Source: an uncultured Eubacteriales bacterium
Lineage (GTDB): Bacteria; Bacillota; Clostridia; Oscillospirales; Acutalibacteraceae
Assembly (NCBI GenBank): GCA_934667845.1
Contig: CAKUMQ010000005.1
Span: 6,890 to 70,889, forward strand
Direction of reading: 5' to 3'
Length of the DNA: 64,000 nucleotides
The position numbers and the translations under genes were made by a program. This document shows positions 9,117 to 18,912 of this stretch, one piece after another (within the stretch, counting starts at the first letter, position 1; each line of letters opens with the position of its first letter). Below the pieces are notes generated by a model. That model searched no databases. It was not told the DNA's origin and saw only the letters and a list, made by a program, of their open reading frames with translations.

Positions 9117-12026
9117 TCATTGATCCAGCGCAAATTCCCTGCGCTTCTGTTCTATCTCACTGTTGATCGTTTTTGCCGCTGCCTGCAGTGAATCACCGGC
9201 GAGCTTCCCGGAAAGCACCACATCGCGGAAGGCAAAATCCACATACCGATCCGTCAGATATCCGCCCGGCACCTGCGGGATCCCCTGCACGGTCTTCCAC
9301 TGCTCTTTCAGCACGGCATAATTTTCATTCGTCCACGCCAACTGGTAGATCGCCTCCTGATTCGCCGTAGGATACCGCGCCGCCGTACCCATAATGCTCT
9401 CCAGCTGCTGCCCGAAGGTGATCTGCGCCGGAGCATCCGTCCACCACTTGAGGAATTCCCAAGCCGCTTCCGGGTCTTTCGACTGGCTCATCAGGATACA
9501 GCCGGTCACCGACCCCAGATCCGTCCGGTTTATCTTTCCGTCGGCCTGTACGGTTCCCGGCACGGGGGCAAAGCTCCACAGCCCGCTCAGCTCGGGAGCA
9601 AACACCGACAGCTGATTAAACAGCGTGTAGTCGAAAATACCGATCGGCGCGCTGCCGGAACGGAAGCGGTTCAAAAAATCCATCGACTGCTGCAGCTCAT
9701 ACTGCGTGTACAGGTCGGAGTGGAAGGTCAGCGCCTCTATCGCCTGATCGCTGTCCAGAAGCGAGCGTTTGGTATCGTCCGTATACAGCTGCCCGTTATG
9801 CTGCATCAGCAGGGAATAGAACACCGCGGTTGCGGAAGCGCCCGCTCCCGTTGCGTTGGGCATACCGAACTCCAGCTGATTCTTCTGCAAAACAGGCAGC
9901 AGGGCAATGACCTCATCCCAGGTATCGGGCAGGTTGGTGATTCCCAGATCCCGCAGAATATCCTTCCGATAGAACATCATCAGGAACGTCTGCGTTTCGG
10001 GCAGGGCATATACCATATCCTGAAAGGTCAGCGGCACCAGGGCGCTGGACGCAAACCGCCCGGCAATCTCCTCAAAGTCGGCAAATTCCCGCAAATTCTT
10101 CGCTGCGCCGCGAAACGCGTAGTTAGCCGCGTCGTTGGCGTTGAGCGACAGCGCGATATCCGGGCTCTGCCCCGCCAGCGTCGCGGGCAGCAGGGCTCCC
10201 ATGGATACCAGCTTGAGGGACACGGAAATATTGTGCTCGGGCGTGAAAGAGTCGTCCGCCATGCTCTTGAGTATCTGCGCCTGATCACGGCCGCCCGTCA
10301 TGCCGCTGCCGACCCAGACCGTGATCTGCTTCTCCGCCTCTCCGTAGTTCATATCATTGTAATCCACGATAAAGGAAGCCAGGAAATTCTCCACATGATA
10401 GGCAAGCGTCTCCCAAAAACCGGCGTTTGCCGCAGGAAGCTCTCCGCCCAGCGGAGTCACCATCAGATAATCCATCGCCAGCGGCTGGGACTTCATCGTG
10501 TTGATCCACGAGCCGAAAGCGTCCAGATCATTCTGATAAGCGGTCATCCGCTCCGCAATGCGGTTTATATTTTCCAGCATCATATCAAGCTGGGTATACA
10601 GCTGCACGAGGGTCTTGGTATCGGCAGATCCCGTGGTCTTTCCCGACTCCATTTTGGTGCAGAGCGCCTTCAGCGATCCGGAGATCGCCGCCATCTGCTC
10701 CAGCGTATCGGGAATCATGCTGTCGAATTTATAGTCCCGGTTCACATCGGGCGTCGGACCGGTCAGCACCAGAATATCCGTGTACACCTTATTGCAGGCG
10801 GTCAGCAGATCGGTGCATTCCGCCATGATCTCCGCCATATCTCCCAGCGTGTTCACCAGCGAGACCGTATGCCTGCCCGCTGTCAGATAGATCGGATACG
10901 CCCCCGCCTCATCGCCGAGAAGGGTCATATTCCACCCTCTGGCATACGGGAAACAAAAGGCGTTCAGCTCCCTGCAGGGAACCGCTCCGTCAACGAGGAT
11001 CCGGCGATAGGTATTGGCGCCGCTGTTGAAATTCTGGCGCGTTTTTATGCCGATCTGATACAGCCCCGCCGTTTTCACCTCAAAGGCATAAGTAAAGCCG
11101 CTTCCCGCCTGTGTCCAGCCGGTCGTGCCGATCACATTGAGCTTGAGCACGGCGGCATCGCTCGGCTCCATGGCGGGAGACGAGCGCTCCGAGGACGGCA
11201 TCATCATCGCATCCGTCTTGCTGTCGGGTCTCTCCGCCTGAATTTTTATCGGCTCCGCCTGCGGCGCCGTGTATCCGCTTTCCCGGCAGGCGCTGCGCAC
11301 CTCCTCGGCCGTGGGAAGCTCCTGCGGGCAAAACAGGGTGATGCCGCCGATCGCCATCGGCTCCTGCACGGCGGAAAGCTGGAGGGTATGCTCGCCCTCG
11401 GTCAGATAGAAGGCAAAGGGTTCCGCTGTCAGACCGGAGGCATCGGTCACCTCCGTCGTCATCCACTCGGGCGACTCCACCTGCTGAGGGCGTAGGTCGT
11501 TGCCGTTGGGATCCTGCTGAATGGTCTCCCCGTTTTTCCCGACCTCATCTGTCCAGTTCCGGAAAAAGGTGACGTTTCTCGCTTCGTTAAACGGCAGCTG
11601 TCCGTCCAGACGCACCGTGCGGACGATCGACGTCCCTTTCCCTTCGACCGGGTAATACTCGACCCGCATACAATACAGCCCGGTCTGCGGCACAGAAAAC
11701 CGCCAGACCGCCGCGCCGTCGTCCGGCGTGATCGCTGTCAGCCCCTCTTTTTGGGCATAGTTGTCCACCAGTTTGGCGGCAGATGCTTCGGTCACCAGCA
11801 TGGTGTTGTCGATCTGCACGGTCACATCCGGATAAACGGCGTCCCGGTGCGCCTGCCGGTAGGCGGCATAGCTGTCCCCGTATTCCAGCGTGATCTCTGC
11901 CCCGGTCATCCGCATGGCCTCACCCAGAGGGGGAAGCTCCTCGGCAGCCGTATCCAAAGCAAACAGCGGCAAAGCAAAGACAACAGCCATCAGTCCGCAA
12001 AACACCCTGCGATATACTTTTTTCAT
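9117..12026 (-). CDS. Extracellular solute-binding protein with N-terminal CBM-like modules
   Basis: A 969-residue exported protein, about twice the size of a normal sugar-binding protein. The ATG at 12026 has GGGGAGG upstream and gives a signal peptide (hydrophobic to about residue 28) with no lipobox. Residues about 55-230 and 265-410 are two similar beta-sandwich modules, each ending in a pattern like LTxGxHTxxL, resembling CBM6-type or carbohydrate-binding domains. A helical linker (about 430-515) leads to a family 1 solute-binding domain (about 520-969) with ITVWVGSG at its start and DTWDEVIALLPVL mid-domain. It likely captures oligosaccharide at the cell surface for the two permeases encoded downstream. 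How it stays on the membrane is unclear. Confidence 0.88.
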   Translation of the reverse strand: MKKVYRRVFCGLMAVVFALPLFALDTAAEELPPLGEAMRMTGAEITLEYGDSYAAYRQAHRDAVYPDVTVQIDNTMLVTEASAAKLVDNYAQKEGLTAITPDDGAAVWRFSVPQTGLYCMRVEYYPVEGKGTSIVRTVRLDGQLPFNEARNVTFFRNWTDEVGKNGETIQQDPNGNDLRPQQVESPEWMTTEVTDASGLTAEPFAFYLTEGEHTLQLSAVQEPMAIGGITLFCPQELPTAEEVRSACRESGYTAPQAEPIKIQAERPDSKTDAMMMPSSERSSPAMEPSDAAVLKLNVIGTTGWTQAGSGFTYAFEVKTAGLYQIGIKTRQNFNSGANTYRRILVDGAVPCRELNAFCFPYARGWNMTLLGDEAGAYPIYLTAGRHTVSLVNTLGDMAEIMAECTDLLTACNKVYTDILVLTGPTPDVNRDYKFDSMIPDTLEQMAAISGSLKALCTKMESGKTTGSADTKTLVQLYTQLDMMLENINRIAERMTAYQNDLDAFGSWINTMKSQPLAMDYLMVTPLGGELPAANAGFWETLAYHVENFLASFIVDYNDMNYGEAEKQITVWVGSGMTGGRDQAQILKSMADDSFTPEHNISVSLKLVSMGALLPATLAGQSPDIALSLNANDAANYAFRGAAKNLREFADFEEIAGRFASSALVPLTFQDMVYALPETQTFLMMFYRKDILRDLGITNLPDTWDEVIALLPVLQKNQLEFGMPNATGAGASATAVFYSLLMQHNGQLYTDDTKRSLLDSDQAIEALTFHSDLYTQYELQQSMDFLNRFRSGSAPIGIFDYTLFNQLSVFAPELSGLWSFAPVPGTVQADGKINRTDLGSVTGCILMSQSKDPEAAWEFLKWWTDAPAQITFGQQLESIMGTAARYPTANQEAIYQLAWTNENYAVLKEQWKTVQGIPQVPGGYLTDRYVDFAFRDVVLSGKLAGDSLQAAAKTINSEIEQKRREFALDQ

Positions 12027-12058
12027 AACGGTTCCTCCCCGGCCTTTCAAACAACAGA

Positions 12059-13051
12059 TCAACCCACAACGCCCGTCCGCTCAATGCTCTCCGTGAAAAA
12101 GCGCTGCGTAAACAGATACAGAAGCAGCACAGGCAGGATCAACAGAAAGAAACGCGGCGTGCTTGTCATCGTGCTGAACATATCGCTCTGCTCCCCCAAA
12201 ACGGAAAAGGACAGATCAAACAGCTTCTGACAGAGGATCGGCAGATCCGGCGCTAAAGTGCGCACATAATACCCGTCTGTCCACTGCCATACAAAGGAAA
12301 ACAAAAACACCGCAATTAAGATGGGCTTTGCGCCGGGAAGCATGATGCGGTAAAAAGTCCTGAACACGCCGCAGCCGTCAATATATGCCGCTTCCTCCAG
12401 TACAGCCGGTGTGTTGCGGAAATACTGGCGGAGCATAAACACATACAGCCCGTTTTTAAACGCGACCGCCGTGGAGGAGAGCAGCACAAACGGCCACAGG
12501 GTATTGGTCAGATTCACCCATCCCTCCAGCTGACCCGTAAACTGGAAAAAACCGGGGAGGCTGAAATTGTAGAACCGCATATACATGGAGGTGAGCAAAA
12601 GCTGGGGAGGGATTGCCAGCGTGACCAGCGACAAACCGAAAAACAGGCTGTTCCCCCTGAATCTGAATCTCGCCAGGCCGTACGCCGTCAGCGTACACGA
12701 CGCCATCTGCAGCACACTGGTCAAAACGGTAAAGCCGCAGGTCTTCAGCAGGGTGGGGAAATAGCCCGTCGCCCGCACGATCACCCGATAGTAATACAAA
12801 GACGGGTTCTTCGGAAAATACACCACCGAAGGGTCCAGCATGTCCGCACTGCTTTTCAGCGAGGTCATAAACCGCACAAACAGCGGATACAGGATCATAA
12901 AGATCAGTCCGCAGAACAGCAGCGTTCTCAACAGGGAGAGCAGCATGCCGATGAGCGCCTTTTTGCCGGTATATTTCCGCACCAGCCGACGCCCGCTCCG
13001 CGCCGCCGCGTTCTTCTGCACCGCTGCCGCTTCGTTGTCCGCCTGTTTCAT
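12059..13051 (-). CDS. Carbohydrate ABC transporter permease (MalG type)
   Basis: A 330-residue permease with a charged N-terminal extension, six membrane segments and the EAA loop (EEAAYIDGCGVFRTFYRI). The start is the ATG at 13051, whose first base overlaps the stop of the preceding permease (TGATG), with a GGGGGAG site upstream. A TTG one codon earlier is less likely. This is the inner-membrane half of the first importer in the locus, to be paired with the permease encoded by 13051-13998 and most likely the lipoprotein binding protein at 18913-20634. Confidence 0.94.
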   Translation of the reverse strand: MKQADNEAAAVQKNAAARSGRRLVRKYTGKKALIGMLLSLLRTLLFCGLIFMILYPLFVRFMTSLKSSADMLDPSVVYFPKNPSLYYYRVIVRATGYFPTLLKTCGFTVLTSVLQMASCTLTAYGLARFRFRGNSLFFGLSLVTLAIPPQLLLTSMYMRFYNFSLPGFFQFTGQLEGWVNLTNTLWPFVLLSSTAVAFKNGLYVFMLRQYFRNTPAVLEEAAYIDGCGVFRTFYRIMLPGAKPILIAVFLFSFVWQWTDGYYVRTLAPDLPILCQKLFDLSFSVLGEQSDMFSTMTSTPRFFLLILPVLLLYLFTQRFFTESIERTGVVG

Positions 13052-13998
13052 CAATGCCTGCTCCCCCTTTTCGACCGCTTTTCGCCCTTATCCTCATAAT
13101 ACACAAACCGGGATATCAGGAAAATGATCACCGCCAGTATGGTCAGCACGACCGACAGATACATCACACCCATAGCCGCGCTGTCCGCGTATTGCAGATT
13201 CAGCGCCTTTTCGTAAATGGTGGTAATCGTCTGATTATCCATGCTCGCCAGAAGATCAATGGCTGTGTACACCGTGTTGACAAGGATCATCGGACTGACC
13301 ATCGGCAGAGTGATCTTCCAGAAGGTCTCCCAGCCGGTAGCCCCGTCAATGCGGGACGCCTCATAGATCGAGGCGGACACCGTCTGCAGACCGGACAGAA
13401 AGATCAGGATCTGCACGCCCGCTTTCTGTGTCACCTCATACATACCGGTCACAATGCCGGATACCACATTCACAAAATTCCCCATCAGCGCATTGTTGCC
13501 GAACAGGGACAGGATGGACTCGGAGATGTTCTGCGACATCTGCACATTGCCCGTGCTGACTGCGCCGCTGAGCAGACTCTGCGCGTTGCTGATCAGCAGA
13601 TCGCCCTGCCCGTCGACCGCCACGATACCGGAGGACACGATCACCGGCAGAAAAAACATCGCCCGCACGAATCCGCGGCCGCGGAATTTCTGATTAAGCA
13701 AAACGGCAATAAACAGGCTGAACAACACGATCGTCAGCAGCTCCAGCAGCAGACTTTTCAGGCTGTTAAACACACTGACCAGATATTCCGGCTCGTTGAG
13801 CAGCACATACTGAATATTTTCCAGCCCGGTAAAGGTGAAGTTCATGCCGTCGTGCTTCCGGGAAAACGCCATCATCACATAGAAGATCAGAGGCGACAGG
13901 AAAAAGAATACAAAGCCGATGAAAAAGGGGATCAAAAACAGATAGCCGCAAAGCTGTTTTTTGGTATCCAGCGATACGCCGCGTTGTTTACCGGTCAT
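13051..13998 (-). CDS. Carbohydrate ABC transporter permease (MalF type)
   Basis: A 315-residue MalF/LplB-type permease with six membrane segments and the EAA loop (YEASRIDGATGWETFWKI). The ATG at 13998 was preferred over a longer frame because a GGGGGG site lies in the right place, formed by the last codons and stop of the DUF5696-like gene. It is coupled to the next permease by a one-base stop/start overlap. A periplasm-side loop of about 60 residues between segments 3 and 4 (around the NAQSLLSGAVS stretch) is longer than in typical family members. Confidence 0.94.
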   Translation of the reverse strand: MTGKQRGVSLDTKKQLCGYLFLIPFFIGFVFFFLSPLIFYVMMAFSRKHDGMNFTFTGLENIQYVLLNEPEYLVSVFNSLKSLLLELLTIVLFSLFIAVLLNQKFRGRGFVRAMFFLPVIVSSGIVAVDGQGDLLISNAQSLLSGAVSTGNVQMSQNISESILSLFGNNALMGNFVNVVSGIVTGMYEVTQKAGVQILIFLSGLQTVSASIYEASRIDGATGWETFWKITLPMVSPMILVNTVYTAIDLLASMDNQTITTIYEKALNLQYADSAAMGVMYLSVVLTILAVIIFLISRFVYYEDKGEKRSKRGSRH

Positions 13999-14002
13999 CC
14001 TG

Positions 14003-16657
14003 TTATCCCCCCTGCTTCTCAACGCGGAGATAGCCCGTTTTGGGAACGGTGACCCCCTCCGCCGTCTGTTCTTCTTCACTGTAATTGACATAGACCGTCA
14101 CGCCGTTTCCGTATACCGTCTTACTGACATGCTCCGACAGGCGCGCATGGGCAACGATGGTTTCCGCCATACACCCCGACAGCGCCGCGTTCATCTCCCG
14201 GTAGACCTCCGCCGCCTTATCCAGCCACTGGGTATAGCACGCGCTGGTAATGCTGGTATATCCGGTATTTTTCAGCACGATGTTTTCCTCATACATCCAC
14301 AGAAACGAGGGGATCGTGCCCGTCTCGATACACCGCAGCATCTGCTGCTTCAGATCCGAAGCCTGATTCAGCGGCTGACCGGCATACGGCACGACGCCGT
14401 GCAGCACGATCTGATAAAACGGGATCGTCTCATCCGTCGCATTCTGCCTGCTGCTCTCCGTGGTAAGGTCGTACACATATCCGGCGCTCTGCAGGGCGTA
14501 GAGGTTCGCCCCCTCTACGGCAAGCGTTCCCGTCTCATCCGCCAGCTTCTTCAGGGCTTCCGTAACGAGCCCTTTTGCCTTCTGGCGGTCAACAGGCGCG
14601 CCCTCGCGGTAATCCCCTCCCAGGCTGTAGCCCATGCTGCCGGCAGACACGCCCTGCACCTGCAGCTTTTTATAGGAGGACAGGAACGAGGAAATAAGCG
14701 TGTCATAGTAAGCGGGACTGACGATCGCACAATCGCCGGTATTTTGCGCCGGTGTGCTTATGCCGAACGAATTGACGATCCCGGTCTTATAGCTGATGAT
14801 GTTCTCCAGCGTGCGGGCAGCCTGAGAACCGGCGGAAAACCCGCCGGTCAGGGTGCGCTTGGGCACGCTTTGAAAATCGCAGGAGGGAAACAGCCCGATG
14901 CGGTTCGCCTCCGCATACTCCGCTATCGCCGCAAACCCCTTTTTGCCGCCCGTTTCACGCATAAAGCGTACACGGTTCATCGCCGTGTGATAATACCCGC
15001 CGTTGCACCAGCCCTGCAGCTCCACGTCGAGATCCGTCACCTGCTTCTCCTTAAGCTGTCTGAGGATCTCCACCGCCTGCTCACCGCTGGTCAGGGACAG
15101 CGGCCGGTCCACCGGAATGCCCGCTGTATTTTTCCTGCCGTTCACCGCCTGAATCAGGCTGATGAACAGCGGCACTTCTTCACGGATCTCCCGCTTGTTC
15201 AGCAGCCCGTTGCTTAGCAGATAGGTGCGATACGCCGTGGCCATCCCCACATAATCAGCAGCTTCGCCGTGCAGGAAGCGGTAGCGGATCACGATATCAC
15301 TGTCGGCGATCTTTTCCTGATAAAACAACCCCGTACTGGCGCTGAGCGCTTTGGTGGTGGATTTCTGCGTATAGCTCATACGGAAATCGGCGTACACGAT
15401 ATTTGTCGTGAAATTCTCGCTGCCGGTCTGTGCCGTCACCTCTGCCAGCGCGTCCCCCTGCTCAATGATCGCCAGAAACGCCTCATCGCCGTTTTTCATG
15501 CCGAAGACCGGCATATACACGTCGGGAGAAACCGCGGTATTCTTTTCCTCTGCCCCTGTGCCCGACGGCAGGGTATGCTCCTCCCCGTAGACCGGCGCCG
15601 AAAAGTTTGAGGTATTGGTCTTGGTATGATTGAGGTAGGTCAGCGCACCGCTGCCGTCCGGCAGAAAAATGTAGCCGTCCGCCTGCCTGTCGGCGGCGCC
15701 GAAAGCGGGCAATACGGTGATCTTCGTGAGCTGCAGCTCGGAATCCCGGAAAGCGATGCTGTCATTCGGCACGCGCACCACGAGATCCTCACCGTCCAGC
15801 ACATACTCGACCGATACGGCGATCGACTGGTCGGACAGGATCGTTTCGGGCAGGCCGTTTTGGCGGACATATTCCTCATATTCCTCCTGCGTATAGCCCG
15901 CCTTTACCAGCAGCGTTTCGATCTTTTCCAGAAAAGAATCGGTCGCCAGCGGCCAGTTGCCGCCCGCGCTCGGACTGAGGATCGCCGAGCGCATCTGCGT
16001 AATATAGGCGCTTTTCGAGGTCAGGACCGGAAAGCGCTCGGCAAGCAGGAGGCGGTCCTCCTGCTCCAGCTCCTCCAGATCGACCAGAACGAAGTAATTT
16101 TTCAGCTCCTCCGCTTCGCTTTCCTCCAGTTGGGCAAGCAGCGCTTCAAAGCGCGCTTTTTCGACCAGCTGCGGAACAATATAGGCGCGCGGCTTTGTCC
16201 CCATGACAAAATTGACCCGGATGCCGTTGTCGATCCCGGAAAAGCTGTACTGATAATTGGTTACCGCATCGGAAAAGGAGTTCATCGTATCCATCGCATC
16301 GTTGATGTTGTATTCGACGGACAGCTGGGCATACACCCGTCTCGCCTCACCGAAAAAATCCTCCGCATACCGCTCCTGGGGATTGGAGAACCACTCAGCG
16401 CCCGTCTTTTTATTCTCCACCTTTATCTCGGCGGTGCCGCCGTGAATAGACAGGATCAGGGTATCGTTTTCCGCGACCTGCACAAAATCGGTATTGCTTT
16501 TGATAAAGGTATCGAGATCGCTTCCCTCCGCCTGATATTTTTCCGGAATGTCGCTGTTGTTGCCCAGCCTTTCCTGTTTGCTGCATCCGGAGGAGAGGGT
16601 CAGACACACCGCCGCCGACAGAAGCCACGCGATCAGTCTCAGGGCTTGCTTTTTCAT
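14003..16657 (-). CDS. DUF5696-like lipoprotein, TIM-barrel-like, function unknown
   Basis: An 884-residue lipoprotein (lipobox LSSGC, Cys25). The ATG at 16657 has GGAGG seven bases upstream. The N-terminal half is beta-rich. The second half (about 520-800) reads like a barrel-type hydrolase: a stretch about a layered sheet LDVELQGWCNGGYY, SCDFQSVPKR and SAGSMGYSLGGDYR are aligned as successive strand ends with acidic residues. Proteins of this type recur beside sugar ABC transporters with YIP1 and NHL-repeat proteins in Firmicutes; I recall the family as DUF5696 but could not verify it. It precedes the permease pair by four bases. A glycan-cleaving role is plausible but unproven. Confidence 0.75.
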   Translation of the reverse strand: MKKQALRLIAWLLSAAVCLTLSSGCSKQERLGNNSDIPEKYQAEGSDLDTFIKSNTDFVQVAENDTLILSIHGGTAEIKVENKKTGAEWFSNPQERYAEDFFGEARRVYAQLSVEYNINDAMDTMNSFSDAVTNYQYSFSGIDNGIRVNFVMGTKPRAYIVPQLVEKARFEALLAQLEESEAEELKNYFVLVDLEELEQEDRLLLAERFPVLTSKSAYITQMRSAILSPSAGGNWPLATDSFLEKIETLLVKAGYTQEEYEEYVRQNGLPETILSDQSIAVSVEYVLDGEDLVVRVPNDSIAFRDSELQLTKITVLPAFGAADRQADGYIFLPDGSGALTYLNHTKTNTSNFSAPVYGEEHTLPSGTGAEEKNTAVSPDVYMPVFGMKNGDEAFLAIIEQGDALAEVTAQTGSENFTTNIVYADFRMSYTQKSTTKALSASTGLFYQEKIADSDIVIRYRFLHGEAADYVGMATAYRTYLLSNGLLNKREIREEVPLFISLIQAVNGRKNTAGIPVDRPLSLTSGEQAVEILRQLKEKQVTDLDVELQGWCNGGYYHTAMNRVRFMRETGGKKGFAAIAEYAEANRIGLFPSCDFQSVPKRTLTGGFSAGSQAARTLENIISYKTGIVNSFGISTPAQNTGDCAIVSPAYYDTLISSFLSSYKKLQVQGVSAGSMGYSLGGDYREGAPVDRQKAKGLVTEALKKLADETGTLAVEGANLYALQSAGYVYDLTTESSRQNATDETIPFYQIVLHGVVPYAGQPLNQASDLKQQMLRCIETGTIPSFLWMYEENIVLKNTGYTSITSACYTQWLDKAAEVYREMNAALSGCMAETIVAHARLSEHVSKTVYGNGVTVYVNYSEEEQTAEGVTVPKTGYLRVEKQGG

Positions 16658-16678
16658 TCTTTTGCCTCCGTTCACAGG

Positions 16679-17329
16679 TCAACGTCTGAACAGCTCAAAG
16701 TACGCAATTTTCGCAAAATTGAACATCTGCTGCAGCATGGTGAAAAACAGCAGGAACAGCACCAGGATCGCCGCCATACCCACGACGGCAATGATCATCG
16801 TCCCGATGGTCTTGGGCATGGTGAACTGATGCACCGTCATGATCCCGACCACGATCAGAAAACCCGCCCAGATCACGGATACCGCATCCAAAAGATAATA
16901 AAACGGCATTTCCTCCAGCACCAGAACATTGCTCATGATCACCATCGGTATATTCAGCAGGATCACCGGCGTCAAGGCGTAGGCGGTCGTAATGAAAATA
17001 TCCGAAAACGTCCCCTCACCGTCCACCAGCGTGGTGATCGCCCAATTTGCAGCGCACCACAGGATAAACGGCAAAAGCACATACGTTATCTGCAGCAGCA
17101 GATTCATGCTCAGCGGGTCGCTGCTGTTTATGGCAAACCCCGTGAACTGACGGCGTACCGTGAGCATCACGATCAGACCCGCCAGCAAAAGCGCCGCAGA
17201 GCGGAGGTTGCCGCGCCGCTCTTTTTTCAGGTCCCAGAACCCCTTGAAAGGGTGAAAGATCACATAGCGGGCATAGCGCAGACCTTCCCACGTTTCCCGC
17301 CAACCGGCACTGCTTTTCCGCCCCATCAT
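16679..17329 (-). CDS. YIP1-family integral membrane protein
   Basis: A 216-residue membrane protein with about five hydrophobic helices after a short cytoplasmic N-terminus (FHPFKGFWDLKKERRG is typical of the YIP1 domain in bacteria). The start overlaps the stop of the NHL-repeat gene by four bases, and AAGGAGG lies just before it, so the two are made together. The role of bacterial YIP1 proteins is not established. Its fixed place between an NHL-repeat membrane protein and the DUF5696-like lipoprotein suggests the three work as one envelope assembly serving the importer. Confidence 0.85.
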   Translation of the reverse strand: MMGRKSSAGWRETWEGLRYARYVIFHPFKGFWDLKKERRGNLRSAALLLAGLIVMLTVRRQFTGFAINSSDPLSMNLLLQITYVLLPFILWCAANWAITTLVDGEGTFSDIFITTAYALTPVILLNIPMVIMSNVLVLEEMPFYYLLDAVSVIWAGFLIVVGIMTVHQFTMPKTIGTMIIAVVGMAAILVLFLLFFTMLQQMFNFAKIAYFELFRR

Positions 17330-18816
17330 TCACCCCTCCTTGCCGCGCGGCGTTTCTTTCCCGCCTTTATCACGCCGAAAGCCGCGGCGGCTGCAGCCAG
17401 CACGGCCACGGCGGCAATAAAATACCTGTCGATCAGCTCTGCCCGATATTCCTTCATGGCAAGTGAAAAGCCCTCCTGATCGTTCGCTAATGTATAATAC
17501 TGCATCGCCTTTTGATATTCGCTGCGGCGGTACAGCGAATCGGCGACCCCGTTGAGCACCAGCTCGGAAGAAGAGGTATACGCCATGGCGCGCTCCCAAT
17601 ACTCCCCCGCCAGGGCATATTCGCGGTTCTCATAAGCCGTCACGGCATTTGTCACCGACTGTCCGTATTCCGTCGGACGGTACACCGTAATGCGGCCGTT
17701 TTCGGCATCCAGCAGCAGATACCGTCCGTCAGCCGTCACGTCGACCGCCACCGGCTTTGCGGTCAGCCCGAATGCCTCCCCTTTTCCGCCGAACACATAC
17801 ATCAGCTCGCCGTCGCTGTTATAGGTAAACACCCGCCCCTCGTTGCTGTCCAGCACGGAATATATGCCAAAGGGGCGCACCGCCACATCCACGAGCTTGG
17901 AGATCACCGTCTGCCCGTTGGCACTCTTTTGCGGCAGATCGCCGACAAACGGCAGCTCTGAGTGACGCAGGATGTCATTTCCTCTCGGATTCAGGCGCTG
18001 CACAAACAGATTGGGGCGGATCGTGCGATCGCTGTCCAGCATCGAGACCACACCGTAAACAAATCCGTCCCCGTCTATGGCAAGGTTGGCATATTCGGTC
18101 GGAATGCTGACATGCGACGCCAGATAGCTGGTGAGATTCTCCAATCCGGAAAAGGACAGCACGCGCTTTAACGTCTGCGCAAAGGACTGGTCAGTTGTCA
18201 CCGCGCCGTAAAACGACAGAAACGACCCGTCCGGCTCCAGTTCGATCATTCCCTGATTCACACCGGCGGCGACAATATACATGCGGTCATACCGGTCGAC
18301 GGCAATTTTCTGCGGCACATAATCAGTCGCCTTGTCAAGCAGCTCGTTTTCCGGGCGGGAGACCGTCCGGATATGGGTGCCGTCCTCCCGCAGGATATAG
18401 ATATTTTTGCTGCCGGAATCCGCCACGTAGACATACCCTTTCTCTGTCACGAATACGCCCGTGGGAGACCGGAAGGGAATGAGCGTCTCTCCGTCCCGCA
18501 TGCCGTTCAGCTCCCGCTTTAAAGAAAGCTCCGGCGAAAGCACCAGAATGCGGTCATTGCCGGTATCCGCAATATAGACCTCGCCGTTCGGGGCGACAAA
18601 CAGATCCGCGGGCGTCTCCAGCCCCTGTATGCCCCATGTCTCTCCCTCAAGCACCGTATACGGAATGTAGGCTTGCGGCTCATTCTTTTTTTCCTGTTTG
18701 TGGTCGTATATGTAGTTCTTATACGGATCCTCCGCAGACACGCCGATGCACCCGAACAGTACAACGAAAAGCGCCGCGGAAAGGACGGCAGAAATACGAC
18801 GGATCAGTTCCTTCAA
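17326..18816 (-). CDS. NHL-repeat protein with signal peptide and C-terminal membrane anchor
   Basis: A 496-residue protein. The N-terminus is a signal peptide (to about residue 28). Residues about 60-390 contain NHL/beta-propeller repeats, clearest in PADLFVAPNGEVYIADTGN and SPTGVFVTEKGYVYVADSG. A short tetratricopeptide-like helical segment (about 395-455, EYALAGEYWERAMAY) follows, then a single membrane helix near 465-485 and a basic tail. The start is a TTG at 18816; no ATG or GTG fits before the upstream stop, and AGGAG lies 12 bases away, so the start is less certain. The propeller faces outside and may bind glycan or a partner protein; the function is not known. Confidence 0.85.
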   Translation of the reverse strand: MKELIRRISAVLSAALFVVLFGCIGVSAEDPYKNYIYDHKQEKKNEPQAYIPYTVLEGETWGIQGLETPADLFVAPNGEVYIADTGNDRILVLSPELSLKRELNGMRDGETLIPFRSPTGVFVTEKGYVYVADSGSKNIYILREDGTHIRTVSRPENELLDKATDYVPQKIAVDRYDRMYIVAAGVNQGMIELEPDGSFLSFYGAVTTDQSFAQTLKRVLSFSGLENLTSYLASHVSIPTEYANLAIDGDGFVYGVVSMLDSDRTIRPNLFVQRLNPRGNDILRHSELPFVGDLPQKSANGQTVISKLVDVAVRPFGIYSVLDSNEGRVFTYNSDGELMYVFGGKGEAFGLTAKPVAVDVTADGRYLLLDAENGRITVYRPTEYGQSVTNAVTAYENREYALAGEYWERAMAYTSSSELVLNGVADSLYRRSEYQKAMQYYTLANDQEGFSLAMKEYRAELIDRYFIAAVAVLAAAAAAFGVIKAGKKRRAARRGE

Positions 18817-18912
18817 GATCCACTCACACTCCTAATACACGGTGCCGGACGCTTACCGCGCAGCAGCCAGGGGCGGCGTCTGCGCGGTAAGCACATCCGG
18901 AACAAACTTACG

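Noticed and set aside
15626..17479. 617-codon plus-strand open frame
   Set aside because: Antisense to the DUF5696-like, YIP1 and NHL genes, with no domain pattern and unnatural composition.
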